The notes: a model not told the origin generated them from the letters alone. Shown: positions 1 through 13,515, numbered from the stretch's first letter. The stretch: DNA of 64,000 nucleotides from Eonycteris spelaea (GCA_003508835.1 PUFA01000072.1:558001-622000), one strand, 5' to 3'. Translations and numbers: made by a program.

Positions 1-974
1 TGCTTGGCCTTAGCCCTCTAAAATAGCAGTTTAATTCTAACTTCACAGGCATGCTGGACCAGTTCATTATATGGTTTGGAGAAACCAAGGGAAAGCAAAT
101 GATGCAGGAAGTGGTAGCGGCAGTTCTGTAAATACCCCTCTTTTCATTTGACCTTTTACTGAACTGGTGACCAAACAGTTCTGTAATGTAACTTAAAAAT
201 ATTTTGTTAGAAAAATGGGTATATTAAAAAGGATCTAAATTCTTAAGCTTTTTTTTTCATGATTTTGGATTTTTTGGTACATGTCGTCACTGGGTACGCA
301 TTGAGACATTGTAGGTTTGTGGGATAGCTCTTTGAGGATGCAGTCAGCTTGAAAGGCAAAGATTTTCTAAAGTGCTTTCTTATCCGTTACCCTTTGAGAT
401 CTTATCTGCTTTGTGGAGAGTCACAGTAAATTTATACTGACTTAATAATTAAACATTTATATTCCCATCAATAATGAATAAATACTTTTGGGGTGATGCA
501 ATGTTTTGGAACTAGACAGAGATGGTGAATGTAGTGTTACATGCCACACTGAATTTTATTTATTAGTTTTTTTAAAATTATAAAAATACTTAATAAAAAT
601 TTCACCTTTCTCTCCCTTTCAGTACTGTATTCATCTCCAGTGGGAACCACTGTAAAGTTTTATGTGTGTTCTCTTACAAGTTTTACTTCACAGTTCTGAA
701 CATATATTTAATACAGATCCATAAACACCTAGTTTTTAAAATTATAATGAGGCCATAATTTACATATTGCTCTGTAACTTGCTTTTTTTCACATAAGAAT
801 AAACCTTGGAGAATTTTTCATTTTAGAATAGATGTGCTGCCTACTGTTTAAACCATACACAGTATTCCGTAATTCATAGTATTTCATTTGTCAAAAAATT
901 TGGTCATTTCCCTATTAAAGGGTCGTCCTCCATTTCTCCCTCTTTCCCTCATTCTCTTTTTTGTTCCTTCTGTT

Positions 975-1470
975 TTAAAAAAACAATATATACTTTAGTT
1001 TTAAAGCAGTTTTAGATTCACAGAAAAATTGAGCAGAAAGTACAAAGAGTTCGTTCCCATGTACCCTCTGTCCCCACACACGTTCAGCCTTCCCCGTGAT
1101 TAACATTCTGCACGACAGTAGTACATTCTTGAAACTGACGAGCCCACATTGACACATCATCATCACCAAGGTTCAGTTACGTTAGTCTCACTCTTGGTGC
1201 TGTACATTCTGTAGGTTTTGGCAAACGTATAGTGACACACATCTACCATTGTAATAGTGTATAGAATAGTTCCATTGCCCTAAAAATCCTCTGTTCTGCG
1301 TATTCATTCCTCACTTCCCTCGAACCCCTAGCAGCCACTGATCTTCTTCCTATCTCCATAGTTTTGCCCTGTCCAGAATGCTGTATAGTTGGACTCATAT
1401 AGAGTGTAGTCTTTTCAGATTGTCCTTTCACATTTCTCCTGTGGATTATCTGTATAATTTGGCCTGAGGT
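975..1470 (-). mobile_element. Ancient LINE-1 (L1M) 3' end
   Basis: The + strand text reads as the antisense 3' region of old L1M elements: a segment on a gene-like 'gcagttttagattcacag' start, then 'cctaaaaatcctctgttctg' and 'ccatagttttgccctgtcc'. It is heavily diverged. Short open frames on both strands here are by-products. Confidence 0.6.
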
Positions 1471-1589
1471 AATACTCCGACTTCTGGGAGTCGTAACTAG
1501 AAAGTGCTGCTTGCTTACCACAGCGAGAGGCAGCGGAGCCACTGGCAGGATACAGAGAACACCGCGGTCAGGCATAGAGTCTATAATTT

Positions 1590-2350
1590 CAGCGTCCGTG
1601 TGGGGGACTGGTAGAGAAATGTCCAGAGATAAAGAAGTAGGAAGTATGAAAGAGAAGTTAGAAGACAGATTGAGAACCTCTAACATGTGTGAAAAGGGAG
1701 TTTAAAGGGCAAGAATAGAGAACACATGACATGCACAGATTCACAAAACACAGGAAAATAAACGAGCACAAGTTAAGAATAATCAGAAACAGCAAAAACA
1801 AAACCAGACCTAAGAAATCTTCAGATACTGGTACTAATTGAACCTTTAAATATGAAGTTACATCTATAAAATAGGATCCTTGTATATTTATTTATATTTA
1901 TATTTAATGTGATTAAAATGTTTAAAGTAACAAGAGAATCAAAAAAGAACAAATTATCAAAAATAATCAGATGAACTTGAAAAATACCAAATACGACTCT
2001 TAGAAATGAATAATTTAATTAGGATTTGGAATGTGAGAAATGTGCTAACATCATTCAGAAAAATAATGTACTTCAAAGTGACACAGAGTAAGGAGAATGG
2101 AATAATACATGTTGCTTATTTGTATTATGAAAGATGCAATGGTTCGTCAGCTGTCACTGTTATAACATGATTTGCTTGTTTTCTTGTAACATCATATGCA
2201 GTACAGTACAGAAGGGGGGAAAACACTCAGTGGAAGGGTTGAGTTAGCAAAGTAGAAATGTCTGAAAAAAGAATTAGTGATTTGCAGATAGATTTGAAGA
2301 AATCATCCAGAATGCAATGCAGACAGATGGAAAATATGAATGATTAAGAG
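1590..2350 (+). mobile_element. HAL1/L1ME-type LINE ORF1 remnant
   Basis: Sense-strand text resembles the ORF1 region of HAL1/L1ME elements: A-rich, with coiled-coil-like coding debris such as 'ttagaaatgaataatttaat', 'gaagaaatcatccagaatgc' and 'agatggaaaatatgaatga'. It is interrupted at about 2140-2230 by unrelated sequence, and its frames are destroyed. Confidence 0.5.
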
Positions 2351-5059
2351 ATAAGGGCCTTTCCATTCTTGAGTAAACACCATTGTTTCCTGTCCATATT
2401 TCCTTAAGCCCATTTCAATATTTAGATGAAATACATTGCTCAAGAAATAGAACACCTGAATAGATCAGTAACCCTTAAATGAGTTGAATCAGTACAGATG
2501 GGTAGGGTAGACATAGGTGAGAAGACTCAGTCCTGTTACCCTCTTCCCCAGTTGAATCTTGTGACTCCTTGTAAAAGGGAATACTTCTCCCTCCGCCCCT
2601 TTAGTCAGTAGAGGGTGTGCGGCACTGACATTATGTAGCCTTAAGTCTAATTCATGATAGATGAGAATTTTGGTTTGATTCCCTGTGTTGCCATTCTGCT
2701 GCTGAACTGAGATTTCTTCCCACCCTTCTCACTGTGCCTCCTTCCCACCTTTACCCATCCTTCTGCAGGACTGATACCATTCTCATATTCTTGCCCTAGA
2801 TATATCACAGGCACAAGCCTCAATCTGAGGCTTGTTCATTAAAGTGGAAGGGAACTTATTGTTTCCATGTATGATAGTGGGAGATGTCTTACTTTTCTTT
2901 TGAGAAGTAACTAAGGATCCCACACCAATGCATTGTGTATCGCCTCCCTCTCATTATGATACTGTGTTCTGCTTGCTCATGGAGTTGTGATATGTGAATG
3001 AGGCTCTTCTCTGCTCCCACTTAGAGCACTACTGTCTAATCTGTGTTTATTAGTGTTAGTTGGCAGGCAGGGATGGCTCCCCTCCCTTTCTACCAGTTCT
3101 GGCCCCGGTTTGGTTGGACTACATAATCTGGCAGGTATCCCTCTGCATCATTGGACAGTACGTCTGAGATAGTATACAGCTGTTTCCAAAGCTCATTTAT
3201 TGGGGCACTGTAGTACCTTATACAATTCCCATTATTAGTGAGAATTTCTGCCATTACTGGACTAGAGAATGTTTTTACCTTTAGTCCTATCAGAAGAGTT
3301 CAGTGTTCACTTTTTCCTCTACTGCTATAAGATGCTATGGATCTTCCCACTCTATACCAATATGCCACTTTCATTTGGGAGCAATGGCTGAAGTTTTAAG
3401 ATTATGTAAATTAAGGCTACTCCAGTACCTATACAGAACCCAGATGACCACTCCTCTTAGATATTGCCTTAATGGTTTAGGGATGGGGGCTGTTATGCAT
3501 TGCCAATAATGAATACAGGGATCATAGCTTAAGGGTTCCTGTTGCTGCCCTGTGATATTCAGTTTAATGCTGGTAAGGACATGTATGACGTTTTTATCAT
3601 ATTTATAAGGGTACCCTTACATTTTTGGATAATTTACTTAATGGTAAAATGCAAACTTATCAATGGTATATTTGTCTTTCTGTTGGGTGGATGGTTTGTG
3701 AATGTATCATCTTGGTACAGCCTAGCCGTTTAAGTCATCTAAGGTGAGTGTATAAAGGGTTATTGTGCAAAGGTCAGTATTGGATTGTAAAATGTCATTA
3801 CAGGTGCACTGACTTGTCCACTGTTGTTTAAAATTGCTCCTTGCAAGCTTTCCGCATCTCTCCCCAAAATTAGTCTCTAGATCAAGTATCTGACTCTTAA
3901 GTTCACACATTTCCTCCTGCTGTTTTCTTGCTGATTTTGTATGCTAAGGCCTGCCAGGTTCTCTCTGGGCAAGTTGGCAAGGGGCTTAGTGAGAGCCAGG
4001 TAGTCTATCTGTAATGTCTGCTTAATCTCTCAAATATATTTCTCGAGAGTGGTGCAATAAAGCCTTTGAAGGAGGCAAAAATCTTCTTTGTGTCTATTCC
4101 TTGTGTGAGAAATTAAGTTCTTGACTTAGAGCTTCTTTTACTGAGTTATGGGAGAACTGGCACCCATCCCGCTGACGGTTTTAACTTCCTTTCCGGTAGG
4201 CAGTATTGCAGTGTGGTAGATATTTGTTGCTTGTCTCCTCAGCTTACATTCTGCTCTCCCTTTGGTTAATTGCCTCAGTTAGTGTTGGATGCCATTCCTC
4301 CAGTCACCTGGCTTGCATTGGGCTTGGGATATATGTAATGGGAGGACATGGCATAGGCCTTTGCTAATCAGTGCATCACATTGCTTTGGTTTAGAGGTAC
4401 ATACACGACCTAAACCATGAAATCAGAGTGAAACTCAGAACAAAGACCCATGATTTCTTCTGCTAGACTAGGAGTGCTGATATTGTGGGGTTGAAGTCAT
4501 TGGTGAGCACAGTGTGGAGGTGAGAGTAGATCCCATGCAGATGAAGCAGAGCCAAGAGTTGAATCCTGGTGACATTCAATGAGCCTTGGTTGCAGAAGAG
4601 GTCAACCTTACCCTTGGATTATTCTCTAAAATGATCAATAAATTCTACATTTTGCCTCAGCAAGTGAGAATTGAGGTTTTTTCCTTGTTACAGAAAGTCT
4701 TAACTTTCTTAACTGATGAGAGTACCTTAAAGAATCTTCTCCTATTTTTTGTAAGGCCTTCCACATGGTTATGTCTTTACTAGATGTTTGGATGTTCATA
4801 TGAACTCTGAGCCTTGGTTGTCATGCCTTTTTTTTTTTTTTAAGAAACTTAATGTGGGCCCTTAAATAATTGACTTATGATAGAGCAATCTTTTGAAAAG
4901 GTGCTAAAAAATTCCTGAGACTTCTGTAATTCTAATTACGGTTCTCTTCTTACACAAACTGTATTTCCACTCATGGAAATGAGAGTGGGAATACATTACT
5001 CCTGCCTCATAGCTGCTTCTTTAATCCTTTATGCCCCTTTTATTTTGGAAAATTGCTGA

Positions 5060-5980
5060 AATCAAATCTGTGTCACGACCTTTTGGAAATTTCTGGCGAA
5101 AACATGTAGTGGTGGTCCCCTGGGTCCTCACAACTTCTGATTGTATAAAATTATTGTGCAGAGCATATATCCAGACCTTGGCCAAGTATTGCATCCAGTT
5201 TGGTAACCAACAATATAGGGCTAATAATACTTGGAATAAATTGTGGTTGGTCAGTCCAGCGTGTGTTTTTTCCAAGACCACCTAGCAGTTTGCTCCTTTC
5301 TGACATTATCCAGTGTCAGGTCCCACAGATTAAGGGCTCAGTGCTAAAACATTACACCCCCACCCCACTTCAGATGCCAATTGTCCAAGTGCTCATCTGT
5401 GCTTGTGACCTACTGCCTATAGATTGGAGGTTCCAAACACCCACTCCTTGGGTTCAATTAATTTGTTGGAGTGGCTCACTGAATTCAGAGACAGGTTTTA
5501 CTCAGGAACAATTAGATGGAAGCAATGCATAGGGCAAGATGTGTTTGAAGAGGCACAGATCTTCCATGTTCTCTCCGGGCTGCCGCTCTCCTGGAAGCTC
5601 CACGTGTTCACCAACCCAGTGGAAGCTCTCTGAACCCCATCCTTTGGGTTTCTTTTGGAGGCATCATTACACGGGCGTGATTGATTAAATCAGGAGACTT
5701 TGGTGATGATTTCAAACCTAAGCCCTTCCTTTCTCTAGTGGGATAAGACCAAAGTTCCAACCCTCTTAATTACTGTGTGGTTGACAAACTCTTGACAGTT
5801 AGCAGAGTTTGGTTACCTAGAGGCTTTCAAAAAGTCATCTCTTTAACATAACAAAGATAACTTTATCACAGTCTCTTTGCTTGGAAATGAAACATCCAAA
5901 GGTTTTAGGAGATTGGTGCCAGAACAATGGACAAAGACCAAATGTAAATTTCTTATTATAAAATCACTGTATCACAGTTG
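5060..5980 (+). mobile_element. LTR-like retroviral repeat
   Basis: Composition and text resemble an old endogenous retrovirus LTR: 'ggaagctccacgtgttcacc', 'gaagctctctgaaccccatc', 'tgattgattaaatcaggaga' and an end with polyadenylation-like 'cttattataaaatcactgta'. Family not resolved. The open frames at 5021-5633 are not host genes. Confidence 0.45.
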
Positions 5981-6781
5981 ATACCAAATAACGCATTGGT
6001 GCTGGTCAGGCTGGAATAGTCTGGACATACTGCTGAGATAGTGACTTCTACTTCCTTAATCCCAAATTTCTTTTAGAAATTCCAGACTTTCCACTGGTGT
6101 CCTTTACCAGGGCCCCAGCCTGTTCAGTTTTGTGGTATGTGTGTGTGAGCCTGGTGTAGCAAGTTAGACCAACTGAATAATGGTTGTGGCTTATTCAACT
6201 AATTTGATAAGGCTCTTATTCTTATTGAAACCTTCACTTGCTACCCACCAGGCTTGGGGAAGGTAGAAGATATTGGAAATAGCGCTGTGGAATTGAGTGT
6301 AAGGCAGTGTGGAGTCTGAGTAATTCCAGCTTGGGGTTCAAATGTTGTTTCTCTATCTCCTTTTCCAACATATGGAAGAGATTCTTGGGATGGGTATAAT
6401 CGGTCAGGACATGGTGTACTAGGCAGCAGGGTAATAAACTAGGATATCCGTACTAAGTAGGTCTGAGTTCTTTCCACCTTCGGGATGATGAGGCTTAAAG
6501 AGTCATTTTTCACTGTGTTTATTATGGCTGTCAACACAGTAATATGTCTCTCTGAAGCCACTTCTGTCTCTTCCATTAAAAACGGTGTTTTTGTCAAGAT
6601 GGGGGTAGTGATCCTTCATGTCCTGCAAGTAGCTAGTCTTAGAATGATACATTGACAAGATAAACCAATCTTTATCTTGGTAATATTGATTGCTTTGTAG
6701 AGCAAAACTCTAGTGAATTATTACACTGATAGTCTCTATATTCTGCCTTAGTGTGGATCACAATTCTGGGGATGTGATGTG

Positions 6782-6782
<1 letters not shown>

Positions 6783-6832
<50 letters not shown>
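6783..6832. repeat. (TG)25 microsatellite
   Basis: An uninterrupted TG dinucleotide run of about 50 nt, able to form Z-DNA and likely length-polymorphic. It accounts for the valine/cysteine repeat in the open frame across it. Confidence 0.97.
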
Positions 6833-6834
<2 letters not shown>

Positions 6835-6929
6835 GGTAATTGTCCTGAGAGGGAACAGACTAAGTAGAGATGTCGTCAACTCATTCCCTCTTGTTAGTAC
6901 AGTTATTACTGTATTGGTTTATGTCTTCA

Positions 6930-7200
6930 TTCTGAACATTTTTATTGAGTACATTTCATGTGTTAGAGACAAAAGGTACAAAGATAAAAAGACAGTTTAG
7001 TTCTGTCCTTCATAGAGCTGATAGGCTAGTACAGAAGATGGTTAAAAAAGCAATTATGATAGAATATCATTAAGTGTTTTATAAGGGAAGGAAAAAAGGG
7101 GAACAAGTAACTAGAAATTGGCAGGGGTCCTGGGAGCCTTCTGGGAGATGGTCTGAGCTGAAATTTGAAGGATGAGTGGGAGTTAGACAAAGGTGAGATA
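6930..7200 (-). mobile_element. LINE-2 (L2) 3' portion
   Basis: Antisense L2 text: 'tttttattgagtacatttca', then 'aggtacaaagataaaaag' and 'ggagatggtctgagctgaaa'. The order matches the reverse of the L2 3' end. Diverged. Confidence 0.5.
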
Positions 7201-7349
7201 GAAGGATGTTTGACTATCTGATTTCCATAAATCTCTTCATTTTGTTAAATCTCAATAAAACAATTATACAATGTAAGGCTTTAAAGTCTCCTAAAATAAT
7301 GATAACTAATATTTAATGGACTTTTACTGTAAAAAATAATATACGATGG

Positions 7350-7510
7350 ACTTTTTTATAAGCCAGGCACTATGTTAAGTTTTAACATGAATTATTTAAT
7401 TCCACAGCCATCTGTAAGATACAAAGAGTTAAGTAATTTGCCCAGTATAACATAACTAGGAAGTGGTAGGGCAGTAAGTCTGTACTTTAATCACTGTGCT
7501 TCACTGCTTT
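7350..7510 (-). mobile_element. MIR SINE
   Basis: Antisense MIR core: 'agccaggcactatgttaag', 'agttaagtaatttgcccag', 'aactaggaagtggtaggg', 'tctgtactttaatcactgtg'. An old tRNA-derived SINE. Confidence 0.7.
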
Positions 7511-7559
7511 TTTAAAGTATTGTCTGGTATAGTTCTTCCCTTCTTATGCTTGAATCTGC

Positions 7560-8110
7560 CTATAAACAGAGTATACATTTAAAAAGCAATAGAACATTTA
7601 TGAAAACTAAGCATGTACTAGGCCACAAAGAAAATCTCAAATTTTCCAGCGCAGTAATCTAAGAAGCACATTCTCTGACCACTAAATAATAAAAGTAGAT
7701 AATGACTGCAAAAGGAAATGTTAAAACAGAACAAAAATCCTAAATACTTGGGAAATTTCAAAACTCTGTCTAAAAATTATCCCTGGGTTAAAAAGATCAG
7801 AAGTGAAATGATAGGTTATATAGATATGAACATTTCTGAGGACCTATCAGAGGTTTCCAAGTGATGTCTGAAGAAAACTTTATAGTTTTAAAATGAATTC
7901 TGGTAAAGCCCACAACATAACATATAAATGAGTTAACTCTGAACCCAAGAAACTAGATAAAAACAAGAAAATAAAAACTAAAAGAGAAGAATTTAAAAAT
8001 GTGAAAGCAGAAGTCAGTAAAACAGAACATTTTGAGATAGACTTAACGAATACACCCAAAATTTAGTCCTTTGAAAAGAACTGTGAAGTAGGTAAATCCC
8101 TGGCCAAGAA
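7560..8110 (+). mobile_element. LINE-1 ORF2 fragment
   Basis: Sense L1 ORF2 text: 'aggccacaaagaaaatctca', 'cattctctgaccactaaata', then 'aatacttgggaaatttcaaa'. Degraded, with many stops and deletions. Confidence 0.55.
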
Positions 8111-8149
8111 AAGGAGAAAATACATATAAACAACATTAATCTCTTTTCC

Positions 8150-8880
8150 TCTCACTTCACACTTATCATATCAGCAAATCCTGTAAGTTTTACCTTAAAA
8201 AAATATATAGCCATTCTGACCTGTTAGCAGATCATTTCTGTCATCTTGGTGGTAGTCCTCATCATCTCTTTCTTGGGCCACTCCAGAAGCTTCCTAATTG
8301 GTCTCCCTGCAATCTGTTCGTCACAGGAGCAGCCTTTCATCAGGATTCTCTAATGGTTTCCATCATATTGAGGATAAAATTCAAAGTCTTCACCAGGATC
8401 TGTAATACCCTTTATAATCTGAATGCTGGCTGTCCCTGTGACCTCAACTGCCATTCATTCCTCCTCCTTCTCTAGCCACACAGGCCTTCTTGTTGTTCCT
8501 TGGGCATTCCAAGCTCATTCCTGCCTCAGTATTTATGCAATTGCTTTTATTCTGACCTGGATCTTCATACATATTCTGAAAGATTGCTTACTTCATTCGG
8601 GTCTCGGCAACATCCCCTCAGAGAAACCATCTCTGATCTTATTTATGTAAAATAGCACCGCATCTCATTGTCTAATCATCACTCTTCTTTATTTTTCTTC
8701 ATAACATTTTTTACTACTTGAAATTAAATAATGTACCATTTGTTTACTTATTTCTTGCCATTTCTTTCTGCCTTCTAAATTGGGGAGTGAAAATCTTGAC
8801 TGGCTTTACTTTTCTTAAACTTTCTATCTTCAACACCTAGGATATTGCCTGATATATAGTAGAAAATGATAACAATCGAA
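8150..8880 (+). mobile_element. LINE-2 (L2) 3' portion
   Basis: Well-preserved L2 order: 'aattggtctccctgcaatct', 'gaggataaaattcaaagtct', 'agccacacaggccttcttg', 'ccaagctcattcctgcctc', 'aaccatctctgatcttattt', ending near 'acctaggatattgcctgat'. The 75-residue open frame at 8423-8650 is L2 debris. Confidence 0.8.
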
Positions 8881-9389
8881 TGCAGGAGAGAAAAAGAGAT
8901 CTAATTACTGATCTAATGGAGGTTAAGAATAGGAAAATATTGCATGTAAATTTTGGCTTAAAAAAATTGAAAAATTAGGTGAAATAATTTTTCCAAGAAA
9001 AATCTAAATTACAGTATTTCAAATAAGTAGAAGTAATTCATTTAAATGAAATATCTAGACTAGGTAAATCCACAGAAAGAGAAAGCAGATTAGTGTCTAC
9101 CAGGGGCTGGTTTCTGAATCTGGGAAGCTATACCAAGCTTTCCCTTTGTGCTGCTGAATTGATTGATTTTCCACAGCATTAACTGTTCTTCATATATCAC
9201 AACGGTGGGTTTTGTGTGTGTGTTATCTTTTAGGTAAACCATCCATTTGTCACTTATCTTCCTTTTTGTCCTTTAATGTGTGTGTGGTTTTTATTAAATG
9301 ATTATTTCATGTTCCTATTTTATGGAGGCCATATCTTTTATTGTTTTTTGGATTGGAATTAGATCCTGCTAAAGGGTATCCCTTTCTTT

Positions 9390-9510
9390 TGATTAGCTGG
9401 ACTATGAACTCCCAGAGGGAAGGGACTACTTTTTGTTCCTTACTTTATCATTAGCACCTATGACAGTGCTAGGTGCATATAGCAGCCAAGCAAATGTTTG
9501 CAGAGTACAT
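9390..9510 (+). mobile_element. LINE-2 3' terminal fragment
   Basis: Sense L2 end: 'gaactcccagagggaaggg', 'cattagcacctatgacagtg', 'taggtgcatatagcag'. Confidence 0.65.
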
Positions 9511-9614
9511 ATTCCCTTTATTTTGCAGCATTTTTAGAAAAATATGCCTCATATTGACTTATGTTTATCTGTGTTTCTCATCAGAGATAATATATGACTT
9601 GGCCTTGGCTTTAC

Positions 9615-10430
9615 ATTTATTCATTCATTATTTATTTATTTATTGAGTCTCTAGTATATGCCAGTCAGTGTGCAAGTACACGGATAGCAATGAACATGAC
9701 AAACATGGTCCATAGCCTTACGGGGCATATGTATGTTTAGTGTGGAAGTCAAACATTGTCATTTATTTATGTTATTAAAGGCCAAGAAAAAGGTGTTTAA
9801 GTATTGGAAGTTATGATTGCTAGAGCTAATCTAGTCTGGGACATGAGTAAAGGTATCTACTGACTGGTTAGAAAAGTTAGGTAAGCAAAAAATAATAAAG
9901 GTTGATTGAACAACACAGTGACAATGCCAGTTTACTAGGCTAGGAAATACTAGAGGAGAGTTGTTCAGAAAGGAAGTCTGGAGTGAGGTTTGGTTATCCG
10001 GGTACACAGAGAGGGAGGACATTGAGAATGGATTTTATTTTTTAATGGGAGGATCTTGAACATAGTAAAATGCTGATAGGAGCCCTTAAAGGACGAAGTT
10101 CAAAATACAGGTGTCAAAATATAAAAGGAAGAGTGGGAGGGGAGTGGGATACAGAGCAAAGGTAGACAGTTTTACAAGCATACATTTAAATAGGAGGAGG
10201 TGTGTGCTAATGGGTTTTCGTCTGCAGGTTTGTTGGTAAGTAGTTTAAGGAATTCCTTCTGATAATTGTGATGGCATGTATTTTTCTTTGTGTTACAGGA
10301 GACAAAACCATTAGTTGAGAGTGATGGGAGAAATGGGAGGCCAAAGAATGCGCAGAGGGATTTAACTAGAGAAAACAGTAGATTGTTGAGCAGTGAGAAG
10401 GGTCAGTTGAAATTTGCAACCATGAATTTC
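9615..10430 (-). mobile_element. L2-like antisense fragment(s)
   Basis: Begins with 'tttatttattgagtctctag' and 'atatgccagtcagtgtgcaa', the reverse of an L2 3' end. The rest (to about 10430) is purine-rich old repeat-like sequence with less certain identity. Confidence 0.4.
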
Positions 10431-11829
10431 TGGTATATCAGTCTGACTAAATGTGACTTTCTCCAGTAGTGCTTAGCAGCCCTTTATGTAGTTGGAATCA
10501 GCGTGAATTTTGATTTTGTCTGTTATGTGGAACCAGAGAACAAAGGAGCAAGGGAGTTTGGAATTTTAGTGGGAGAGTGATAAAAATGATAGATCAAGGA
10601 TTCTCATTTAGAGAAAGAGGAAACTAAAGATCAGAGGGACTGATGCCCAGGACTCTAAGCCTTCATTTTTATCCCCACATTTGTTGAACCCACTTCCTAA
10701 AATCTGGAGGAAAAAAAAGATCTGCATATAATTTCTTGTGCCATTGCATGCAAGATTTTTATGTGCGCATCTTTCTCTTGTGATAAATTTCACACATTGA
10801 TCAAGACTTTACACCTTATCTAAAGAGTTCACAGGACACCACAGAGTCTCATACCTCATAAGGACAGCAATATTGGCGTCTGCCATGAATATACGAGGGG
10901 TACAGATAGCAAGTCTCCAACCTTGCTATCAACCTGTACAACCTTAAAGTTTTCCTTAAGGTCTTCAGTGGTGACCTGTGTTTATAGTCTAGTTGGAGAA
11001 ACATATATTGAGTGAATTAAACAGCTACATGGTCATTAGCTACGTTCTTCTACAATGTTTTCTTTTAGGGTTTCTGTATAAGAAATTATGCTATCTTTTA
11101 GGTATTTTTAAAATATGCAGTTTTAATGCCAAGGATAAGTATTTAACTACTTGGTATCTCTTCCATTAAAATCACATATTTTAAAATATTACCACTTTTT
11201 TTCTAACATTTCCATTACATTTATTTGTATCATTAATCACTGCATCCTTCCTATAATATTTAAAAAATTTTTTTGAAATGTTTGGTAAATATGTGTGTGT
11301 TTTGTTCCCTTACAAAAATTTCTCTGAAGGAAAACTTTAGGTTGATAAATGCTCAAAAATGGGTAGCATTTACTAAAAGATATATAGTTTATTTTTCATA
11401 GTTACACCAACAGATTTGTTCTCAAGGGGACTCTGAAGGCGATATTCAAATTAATATTGTGGAGAGAATTATAAAAGGAGAGCGTGTTTGCTTGAGTAAG
11501 GAAAGATAATACTTCTTCATTTGGGTCAGAATGCATTGTTGTTTTTGTAATTACAGTTCTACAGGCAATGTCTTAGTTTATTACTTTTCAGTTTTTATTT
11601 TCTTATTTGAAACCTTTTCTTCGGATCCTATAGAACTTTAAAAGCATTTTAATTATACAATTTATCTATTAGGCATAGTTCTAATGCCAAGAAACTTGTT
11701 TCTAAAATTAAGGAAAATAATAAGTCAATCCATCACAACACCAAAAAGGAGAGTAAAAATACTACAAACCACTGAAAATGGAAAAGAATTTAGAAAAAGA
11801 GATTTTTAAAGAAAGCTGATAATAGAATG

Positions 11830-12155
11830 GAAAATATCCTATAAGGAAAAGTTGAAGAGAGTGCTGTGATTATTTGGTCTGAATAGTGCAGAAGTGCTTA
11901 ATAGTTAATTTGATCATATTATTCCATAGACATTTTAACGAAAGGGGGATATTGCACTCTATTTTGAATAACAGGATAAAAAACAGGCTTTAGATATGTA
12001 GGCAGAATGAACATTGAAAATGAAAATTGATTGTCCACTAATAAAATAGTGCAAGGAGAGGTTGAGATAAGAATTTGAGTCTCTAGTCTTTGTAGGTCAT
12101 TAAGAGGAGAATAGTCAATACTTTCCTAAATGGTTTAGACCAGGTGTCACGAACA
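11830..12155 (+). mobile_element. Possible CR1/L3 LINE fragment
   Basis: Text such as 'tcctataaggaaaagttgaa' followed by 'tgattatttggtctgaatag' and, at the end, 'cctaaatggtttagaccag' resembles the 3' part of mammalian L3/CR1. Strongly diverged; a weak call. Confidence 0.35.
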
Positions 12156-13154
12156 TAAACGCTTAGGGGCCATGTAGCTAGCATGATGTTCTTATCAGTT
12201 AAGTGTATGACAATTAGAACTGATTGGGGCCCGAAAATGGCTTGTTTGTTATCCTGCCAGAGATTTACTTGCCAGGAATTTATTTAATGATTTCTCCTGA
12301 GAGAGTTAACATTTTAAAATTTGGATATAAAATTAGGAAAAGTAGGATAACATTTAGCCATATATTACCATCATAAATCTAATTAGATCAAACTGCCATT
12401 TCCCACTTAGCCTCAATTTGGCGGAGTTTCTATATTAATATTTTATTACAATAAATTTTCTAGTGGTATGTTAACTTGAATAAGAAAGTCATTTACCAAA
12501 ATGTAACTGTGAGATGGATAATTAGCTTTAAATAAGTATTATATGTTTCATTTCATTCTTTATACATTTCGGTCAAGTTTTATAAAATGTTTTAGACTAG
12601 CAAAGAAAAAAAATTCTATACTTCAGAGAGGGATCATCAGTATAACTAATTTACCTCACCCATCATCATTTTTTACTTAAATTAATTTTCAAATATTATC
12701 TTGGTTTATATTTAGATGTGAGATTTTTATTCTTTTTGACCCCTCTGCTTTGTAATTTTAAATAATTTGTTTTTCTTCTGATAATCTGCTTATATTTTTT
12801 TATTCGAAACTGAAGATATGTGCATATATATTAATTAGTAAGGACTGTCAGGCAAAAGTTTGAAGTACAACTAGAATTTCCTTGGATTTTCCACTTGCCT
12901 AGAATTGCTTTGCCTTTCCCTGACTATCCCTGGTGCAAATCACCCTAGGTATTCCTCATTGTCCTAGTTAATTCATAACCTCTTCTTGTCTGTTGAAATT
13001 TACTTGTGTACCCATACCTCTTTACCAGTTTAATAATCTGATGAATCAAGTCTTTGTTCAATCATTCATTGAATGCCTCCCATGAGAGGCATTGAAGGTA
13101 AAAGGAGTAAGGGATTTCTTTGGACAGTGATAACTAACTGAGGAAATATAATTG

Positions 13155-13350
13155 ATTAATTTAATAAATATATTTTGAACCTATTGCTTGCATTAGTGAA
13201 TTAAAAGCAACTTCCATGCCCTTATGGAGGGTATATTGTAGTGGGGGAACTGATAGTAAACAAATAGGTATACAATGCGTCATTTAAAGATAAGTATTTG
13301 AAGAAAAATAAAGCATAGGAAGACATGGGTGAAGCCTTTGGAGCATAAAT
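13155..13350 (-). mobile_element. L2-like antisense fragment
   Basis: 'atattttgaacctattgctt', 'cttccatgcccttatggagg', 'gtatattgtagtgggggaac' and 'gtaaacaaataggtatacaa' follow the reverse L2 3' end order. Confidence 0.5.
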
Positions 13351-13484
13351 TATACCACAAAGTTGTCTCCCCTTGAGTTAAAGGAGCAGGTCTTTTGTAC
13401 CTGTATTAATGAGTCACTGGTGGCTTTCGCCAGCCAAAAGCAATTTTCTGGAGAAGGAGGAGCAGTTTTGAGCTGTTAACACGA

Positions 13485-13515
13485 GGGGGGGGGGCGGGGC
13501 GGGGATTGGAGGGGA
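13485..13515 (+). promoter_or_regulatory. G-quadruplex motif
   Basis: Ten Gs, then GGGG tracts separated by single C bases, and a last GGGG after attgga. This satisfies the four-tract G4 rule with very short loops, in an otherwise AT-rich region. No CpG island or TATA context suggests a promoter. Confidence 0.75.

Noticed and set aside
1243..1686. 147-residue minus-strand open frame, the longest in the window
   Set aside because: Most of it (1243-1470) is L1M 3' end and the rest is repeat-edge sequence. No domain or splice support.
6779..7000. Cys/Val repeat protein
   Set aside because: Translation of the (TG)25 microsatellite.
8423..8650. 75-residue open frame as a gene
   Set aside because: It lies wholly inside a recognisable LINE-2 and has no splice or start context.
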